DNA of 39,906 nt from Candidatus Methylomirabilis oxygeniifera. GTDB lineage: Bacteria; Methylomirabilota; Methylomirabilia; Methylomirabilales; Methylomirabilaceae. Location of the stretch: positions 1-39,906 of the forward strand of contig JACPQX010000110.1 in assembly GCA_016190255.1 (NCBI GenBank). The letters are read 5' to 3'. Below, piece after piece: positions 35,300 through 39,906 of the stretch. Position 1 is the stretch's first letter. Every line of letters starts with the position of its first letter. The position numbers were made by a program, and so were the translations under genes. The notes below the pieces were generated by a model. It searched no databases. It saw nothing but the letters and a program-made list of their open reading frames with translations, and was not told where the DNA came from.

Positions 35300-36382
35300 A
35301 TGAAGGCAGCAGGAACAGGGGCAACGATGACGGAGGTCATCCGACTCGAAGGGGTCAGCAAGTGTTACGGGGGCGGAGGAATCGTTGCGACCCGGGAGAT
35401 CTCCCTCGTTGTGGCCAAGGGAGAGATCGTGGCGCTCGTGGGGCCAAGCGGCTGCGGCAAGACCACGACCCTGCGGCTGATCGCCGGGTTCGAGGCCCCA
35501 GACGGCGGGTCGATCGAGATCGGTGGCCGGATCGTCGCCAACGAGGCGATCTTCGTGCCGCCGGAGCGGCGCGGCGTAGGAATGGTCTTCCAGGACTACG
35601 CGCTCTTTCCCCACCTCACGGCCCGGGAGAACGTCGCATTCGGCCTGCGCAACTGGAATGCGGAGCGACGACGGAGGCGAATCGCGGAGGCGCTGGACCT
35701 GGTGGGCCTCTCGGAGCTGGAGGGACGATACCCTTACGAACTTTCCGGCGGTCAGCAACAGCGGGTGGCGCTGGCCCGGGCGCTCGCCCCCAGTCCGCAG
35801 GTGGTCCTGTTGGATGAGCCGTTCAGCAACCTAGACGCAGACATGCGGGCCCAGATGCGGCAGGACGTCCACCGGATCCTTCACCAAGCCGGCACGACCG
35901 CCATCTTCGTCACCCACGACCAGGAAGAGGCATTCATGATCGCCGACCGGGTCGGGGTTCTGAACCAGGGGCGGCTGGAGCAGATCGACCTCCCAGATGT
36001 GATTTACCATACTCCAGCCACAAGGTTCATTGCCCGGTTCGTCGGCTCGGCTGATTTCATTCCCGGCCTTGTCCAGAACGAGGGAATCATCACCGAGCTG
36101 GGCACATTCCCCAACCAGCAGGGACTCCCCTCGGGGCAGGCGGTTGAGGTTATGATCCGGCCTGACGACATCGAGCTGTTCGCCGATCTGAATGGAGAGG
36201 CGACCGTGGTGACACGACACTTTCGCGGCTCGGATAACTTCTACTGCGTACGGTTGCCATCCGGCCGGACGGTCCATAGCAGCCAGGGCTCAACGAAGGT
36301 CGTGGAGCCAGGCGCCAGGATCGCGGTGAAAACCGATCCAACCCACGTGGTCTGTTTCTACGAGGACGAGTCAACGCGGTGA
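35300..36382 (+). CDS. Iron ABC transporter ATP-binding protein
   Basis: LVGPSGCGKTTTLRLIAGFEAPDGG; YELSGGQQQRVALARALAPSPQVVLLDEPFSNLD; TIFVTHDQEEAFMIADRVGVL; TOBE-like C-terminus. Confidence 0.93.
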   Translation: MKAAGTGATMTEVIRLEGVSKCYGGGGIVATREISLVVAKGEIVALVGPSGCGKTTTLRLIAGFEAPDGGSIEIGGRIVANEAIFVPPERRGVGMVFQDYALFPHLTARENVAFGLRNWNAERRRRRIAEALDLVGLSELEGRYPYELSGGQQQRVALARALAPSPQVVLLDEPFSNLDADMRAQMRQDVHRILHQAGTTAIFVTHDQEEAFMIADRVGVLNQGRLEQIDLPDVIYHTPATRFIARFVGSADFIPGLVQNEGIITELGTFPNQQGLPSGQAVEVMIRPDDIELFADLNGEATVVTRHFRGSDNFYCVRLPSGRTVHSSQGSTKVVEPGARIAVKTDPTHVVCFYEDESTR

Positions 36383-36420
36383 ATTGTGATCTCTAGAGAG
36401 GGGGCCCATTGGGAGCGCTC

Positions 36421-36963
36421 ATGAAGCGATTAGCGTACACCTGCGCATCACTCGCGTTCGTCTTTCTGATTGACACTGCCATTCCGTGCGTCACATCGGC
36501 GGCGGAGACGCCGATCGGCAAGCCGAAGACGCTGCGCGGTCTGCGGGTCTCGGCGGCCTATTCGGAGGCTGTAGCGATGGACGAATATTGGGGCGGCCCG
36601 CCGCCTCACGAGGCCGACATCCACATCGAGGCCGACATCCATGCGATCAAGGGAAACCGCTACGGGTTCCGCGCGGGCGAATGGATCCCATATCTCAGCA
36701 TTCACTACACCCTGGAGCTCCTGGGAACCGACAAAAGGCACAGCGCACCGCTCTGGCAGATGATGGCCAAGGACGGCCCGCATTACGGCCTGAATCTCAA
36801 GATGCTCGGGCCTGGCAGGTACAGGCTGACCTACCGGATCGGGTCGCCCCAAGAGTGGGGCCTGTCGAGGCACACCGACCCGGACACCGGCGTCGATCCC
36901 TGGTGGGAGCCGTTCGAGGTTGAATGGACGTTTCAGTATCCAGCCGCACAAAAACGGCGATGA
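36421..36963 (+). CDS. Tp34/P19/FetP-type periplasmic iron(copper)-binding protein
   Basis: EADIHIEADIHAIKGNRYGFRAGEWIPYLSIHYTLEL; MMAKDGPHYGLNLKMLGPGRYRLTYRI; signal peptide. Confidence 0.85.
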   Translation: MKRLAYTCASLAFVFLIDTAIPCVTSAAETPIGKPKTLRGLRVSAAYSEAVAMDEYWGGPPPHEADIHIEADIHAIKGNRYGFRAGEWIPYLSIHYTLELLGTDKRHSAPLWQMMAKDGPHYGLNLKMLGPGRYRLTYRIGSPQEWGLSRHTDPDTGVDPWWEPFEVEWTFQYPAAQKRR

Positions 36964-36991
36964 CCGTCTGGAGGGATGATCTGAGAAACAG

Positions 36992-37076
36992 CTTCTAATC
37001 GTTTGAAGGCGTCAACCACAAATTAGAAGGCGACCCCACTGCTCCTTGCTTGGCGGCCGGTGCGGTGGAGTCGCCT
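36992..37076. repeat. Two consecutive inverted repeats (intergenic hairpins)
   Basis: CTTCTAAT (36992..36999) / ATTAGAAG (37022..37029); AGGCGACCCCAC (37028..37039) / GTGGAGTCGCCT (37065..37076), 11/12. Confidence 0.65.
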
Positions 37077-37317
37077 GCTGCCGTAGAAAGCCATTCGACC
37101 GTTGCCCTCGTGGGGCCGTCTTCTTTTCTGGCCTTCCTGGCAACCAAATTCTAACAACCTCCCTGGAGCAAGTCTAGGGAAAAGGCGGACAACGGCGAAG
37201 GAACAGTCCGATGCGGCTGATGACGATCAGGGGCCCTGTACAATTCTTACACCAGAGCTGATGGTCTTGGCCTCGGCGGCGAGGCCCAAGCTCTGAAGAA
37301 AGGAGGGTTCGATAGGG

Positions 37318-37539
37318 ATGATTACCAAGTGGATGACGGTTGAGGAGATCCTTCTCTGCTACCCGAAGATGGTCCCGGTCTTCGCCCAGCATGGCTTGGC
37401 TTGTCCTGGATGCTCGCTAGCTGCTTTCGACAGCCTTGAGCAGGCGGCAAAGGCTCACGGTGTTGATCTGACTGCCCTCATCCGCGAGCTGAACGACACA
37501 GCGGCTGAAGCCTGCCCAACGGGGACCCTCGCCCGGTGA
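37318..37539 (+). CDS. DUF1858 domain protein
   Basis: MTVEEILLCYPKMVPVFAQHGLACPGCSLAAFDSLEQAAKAHGVDLTALIRELN; AAAGGAGGG SD. Confidence 0.88.
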   Translation: MITKWMTVEEILLCYPKMVPVFAQHGLACPGCSLAAFDSLEQAAKAHGVDLTALIRELNDTAAEACPTGTLAR

Positions 37540-37575
37540 CAGTGGCACCGAGCAGTTCGAGAGAGGGGTGAAAGC

Positions 37576-37854
37576 ATGTCCTTCGTCATCTCTGGGCCAA
37601 AGCGATTTCTCGTGGTCCTGTTCTACTGCGTGAGACTTCCAAAGCGCGCGCAGCCCGGCCAGACCATCCGCCCCGGAAGCGGACAGAGATCGCCGAGCAC
37701 GATGCAGTCACCGAGAGACTGGGCGCAGTCCCGCCAATTCCGGCTCTGCAGGCGGATCGGCGATCGAGTGATCGGAATGACCTTGATCATCGCCGACTCC
37801 AAGCAACTCGACCTGCTGGGTGAACTGAGCTATCCCGAGCCACACACTCGATGA
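37576..37854 (+). CDS. Small hypothetical protein
   Basis: 92 aa ORF with GAGAGGGG upstream; ATGA overlap with the next ORF; no recognised domain. Confidence 0.35.
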   Translation: MSFVISGPKRFLVVLFYCVRLPKRAQPGQTIRPGSGQRSPSTMQSPRDWAQSRQFRLCRRIGDRVIGMTLIIADSKQLDLLGELSYPEPHTR

Positions 37855-38303
37855 GGTTCACCGGAGGGGGCAATAGAGGTAAATCCCGGAAGGCTGATCC
37901 CCTTTCGATTTGTCTCCTTATCGCGACGATCTTCATCCCGGCCATCGTTAGTGGCGACTCCCTCTGCGAGAAGAGTGAGAGCTACGCGACGGATGCCAGA
38001 AGGCCCAGGAGATCCCTTCAGGAGGCTCTCTGGCTCGCCTCGGAGAGCGCCGCAGTCAACGTCTCGGTCACTGGCGCTCTCTGCACAGCGGGAGGCGTCC
38101 GACTCTGCCACCAGGTTACGAGCGGTCCTTCCTCCGTCTTCACGTCGGACGGCTCGATCGCTCGGATGGAGCACGGTATGGGAAACCATAAGCGTGAACG
38201 AACGCATCGCCTGCGGGGTCGCCGCGCTGTCATGATCAAAGACGGGGGCGGGCAGGAAGGGATCGAGATCGAGTTTACAGACCTCTATCCTGCCTCGGAC
38301 TAG
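37851..38303 (+). CDS. Hypothetical protein, possible N-terminal hydrophobic segment
   Basis: 150 aa ORF, PLSICLLIATIFIPAIVSG; no recognised family. Confidence 0.35.
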   Translation: MRFTGGGNRGKSRKADPLSICLLIATIFIPAIVSGDSLCEKSESYATDARRPRRSLQEALWLASESAAVNVSVTGALCTAGGVRLCHQVTSGPSSVFTSDGSIARMEHGMGNHKRERTHRLRGRRAVMIKDGGGQEGIEIEFTDLYPASD

Positions 38304-38339
38304 AACAGGCGCATGGGGAGAAAGGAAGGACCGTAAGGG

Positions 38340-38843
38340 ATGGCGATGAAGGAGTTACGCATCAGGGGGCTTGACCGATGTATTAAAGCTGAGGGGGCAG
38401 CCCTGGTTCTCGAGTCCGCGGGGGGTTACGCACTTCACGTCATTCTGACACCCGAGGAGGCCCACCGCATTTCGCACGAACTCCAGATTGGGGGAGGACT
38501 CCCCCGCTGCCCGTGTTTCACGAGTTCGATCTATTCGCTTATCACCTGCGTGCTTTCCTACGCTGATGTCGGCGTTGGCTCGATCGTTCTAGACGCACGA
38601 GGTGACGATCTGTTGTCGGCGTCTGTTCAAGTTCGGACCGGCGCCGAGGAAACCTCGGTTTCTTGTCACACTGCCGATGCCCTGGCGCTGGCCATCCGTC
38701 TACGGGCACCAATCTTCGCCACGGATTCCCTCGACCAGCTTCTCGAGCAGAAGGGAACCGAAGTCGGGAGAGTTCCCCTACCCGACGATGCGGAAGCAAC
38801 CCCATGGCTGGACAGGGTCAAGCCAGATGACTTCGTCAGGTAA
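38340..38843 (+). CDS. Bifunctional nuclease family (DUF151) protein
   Basis: VILTPEEAHRISHELQ; FTSSIYSLITCVLSYADVGVGSIVLDA; SCHTADALALAIRLRAPIFATDSLDQL. Confidence 0.8.
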   Translation: MAMKELRIRGLDRCIKAEGAALVLESAGGYALHVILTPEEAHRISHELQIGGGLPRCPCFTSSIYSLITCVLSYADVGVGSIVLDARGDDLLSASVQVRTGAEETSVSCHTADALALAIRLRAPIFATDSLDQLLEQKGTEVGRVPLPDDAEATPWLDRVKPDDFVR

Positions 38844-38885
38844 GCCTTACAGTGGAACGAGGAAGCTATCAGGAGGGGATGCCCT

Positions 38886-39906
38886 ATGACTGTACGGGCC
38901 CTATCGATCCTCGATGCGCTGGACCCCAGCCGAAGACGGTTCCTCAAGGTGGTGGCCGGAAGCGTTGCCGGAATCTATTGCGGGCTTCTGTCACAGACAG
39001 AGGCAAGGAACAGCACCAGGGTGCGCACCCTCACCCTCGGCCGCCTACTTATGGGCACGGTCGTGGAAATCGAGGCGAATCACCCTGACCTCTCAATCGC
39101 TAGGGACGCGATCGAGGCCGGCCTTCAGCGAATGGTGGATGTGGATCGCCTGATGAGTACCTTTCGGCCTGACAGCGAGATCAGCCTGGTGAACCGCTTG
39201 GCCGCCACACTCGCCGTCCCGGTCGGGGAGGAAGCCTTCAGCGTGCTTTCAGAGGCCAAGGAGATAGCGCAGATGAGTGGCGGGGCATTAGACGTCACCA
39301 TCCACCCGTTGATGCAACTCTGGCGCCGCACGACGCAGGAAGGCCGACTTCCATCATCGCAAGAGATCGAGGCAACCCTCGGCCTGGTGGCCCATAGTGG
39401 CCTTTCTGCTGACCCCAACAACCGCCGCGTTCGGTTACGACACCCCGGGATGGGCATCGATCTGGGGGGGATCGCCAAAGGGTATGCCGTTGACGTCGCA
39501 GCGCAGGCCCTCACGCAGTGCGGGGTTTACAGTGGTTTAGTCGATGCGGGGGGCGATCTCCGGGTCGTCGGCCGCAGCCGGGATGGGGGTGTCTGGAGGA
39601 TTGGCCTGCGGCATCCTCTCGCGCCTTCGAGGCTGTTGCTCTCGGTTCTGGTCGAGGATGAGGCTGCGGCGACATCCGGAAATTACTTTCGCTACTTCAC
39701 CATTGGCGGGCTGCGTTACGGCCACCTGTTACACCCTCGAACCGGAACGCCTGCGGAGAGCGCATTGAGCGCGACCATCATCGCAAAGAGCGCGATGCGC
39801 GCCGACGGCCTGGCGACCGCCGCCATGATCCACGGGGCAGGCGCGATGGCGTTCATACAATCGGTGAGCGGGGTCGAAGGGATCGTGGTCCACCCTCTCG
39901 CTCGCC
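38886..39906 (+). CDS. apbE: FAD:protein FMN transferase (ApbE), Tat signal, truncated by the window end
   Basis: Open to window end (absent from the ORF track); MTVRALSILDALDPSRRRFLKVVAGSVAG; LMGTVVEIEA; MSTFRPDSEISLVNRL; IDLGGIAKGYAVDVAAQAL; VDAGGDLRVVG; AGGAGGGG SD. Confidence 0.9.
   Translation, partial: MTVRALSILDALDPSRRRFLKVVAGSVAGIYCGLLSQTEARNSTRVRTLTLGRLLMGTVVEIEANHPDLSIARDAIEAGLQRMVDVDRLMSTFRPDSEISLVNRLAATLAVPVGEEAFSVLSEAKEIAQMSGGALDVTIHPLMQLWRRTTQEGRLPSSQEIEATLGLVAHSGLSADPNNRRVRLRHPGMGIDLGGIAKGYAVDVAAQALTQCGVYSGLVDAGGDLRVVGRSRDGGVWRIGLRHPLAPSRLLLSVLVEDEAAATSGNYFRYFTIGGLRYGHLLHPRTGTPAESALSATIIAKSAMRADGLATAAMIHGAGAMAFIQSVSGVEGIVVHPLAR

Noticed and set aside
37028-37076. tRNA or known riboswitch in the intergenic region
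   Set aside because: Strong hairpin but no TpsiC arm (GGTTCGA) or CCA-type acceptor, and no riboswitch core I could recognise.
37830-38207. 125-aa minus-strand ORF
   Set aside because: No recognisable motif, no clear SD and opposite to the co-oriented gene cluster.

Overview
GC-rich bacterial chromosomal window that appears to span a replication origin. A dnaA gene lies just downstream of an AT-rich stretch with three perfect DnaA boxes, and genes diverge from that point. I support about 30 coding regions:
- metabolic genes: GlcE-like oxidase, GSA-aminomutase-like aminotransferase, MBL hydrolase, HpnA-like epimerase, thioesterase, TrxR-like ferredoxin reductase, CysC
- a VapBC-type toxin-antitoxin module and a MATE exporter next to a degraded MATE 3' remnant
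- CcdA, two separate pairs of M16 peptidases (one HxxEH-containing and one lacking it in each pair), DUF192, HtrA, Kelch, M48 and LemA proteins
- a CsoR-headed copper/metal operon: CsoR, geranylgeranyl-reductase-like, YHS-HMA-P-type ATPase, a PCYCGC-motif protein and a YHS protein
- Fur plus a Fur-box-associated iron ABC transporter and a Tp34-like periplasmic protein
- a DUF1858 / unknown / DUF151 / ApbE cluster.
The most interesting signal is an in-frame TGA in the PCYCGC-motif gene (19261..19719, minus). It sits where I recall the first Cys of a conserved CxxC in the family, and is followed 22 nt later by a bulged-U stem-loop with the geometry of a bacterial SECIS, so this is a candidate selenoprotein. 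Other unexplained structure: inverted heptanucleotide arrays (three two-armed copies, one read in frame inside the copper ATPase), tandem multi-hairpin repeats, a 16-bp repeat cluster upstream of the iron transporter, possible leaderless promoters, and a palindromic operator over the htrA promoter. No tool, database search or structure prediction was run. Family names come from motif recognition.
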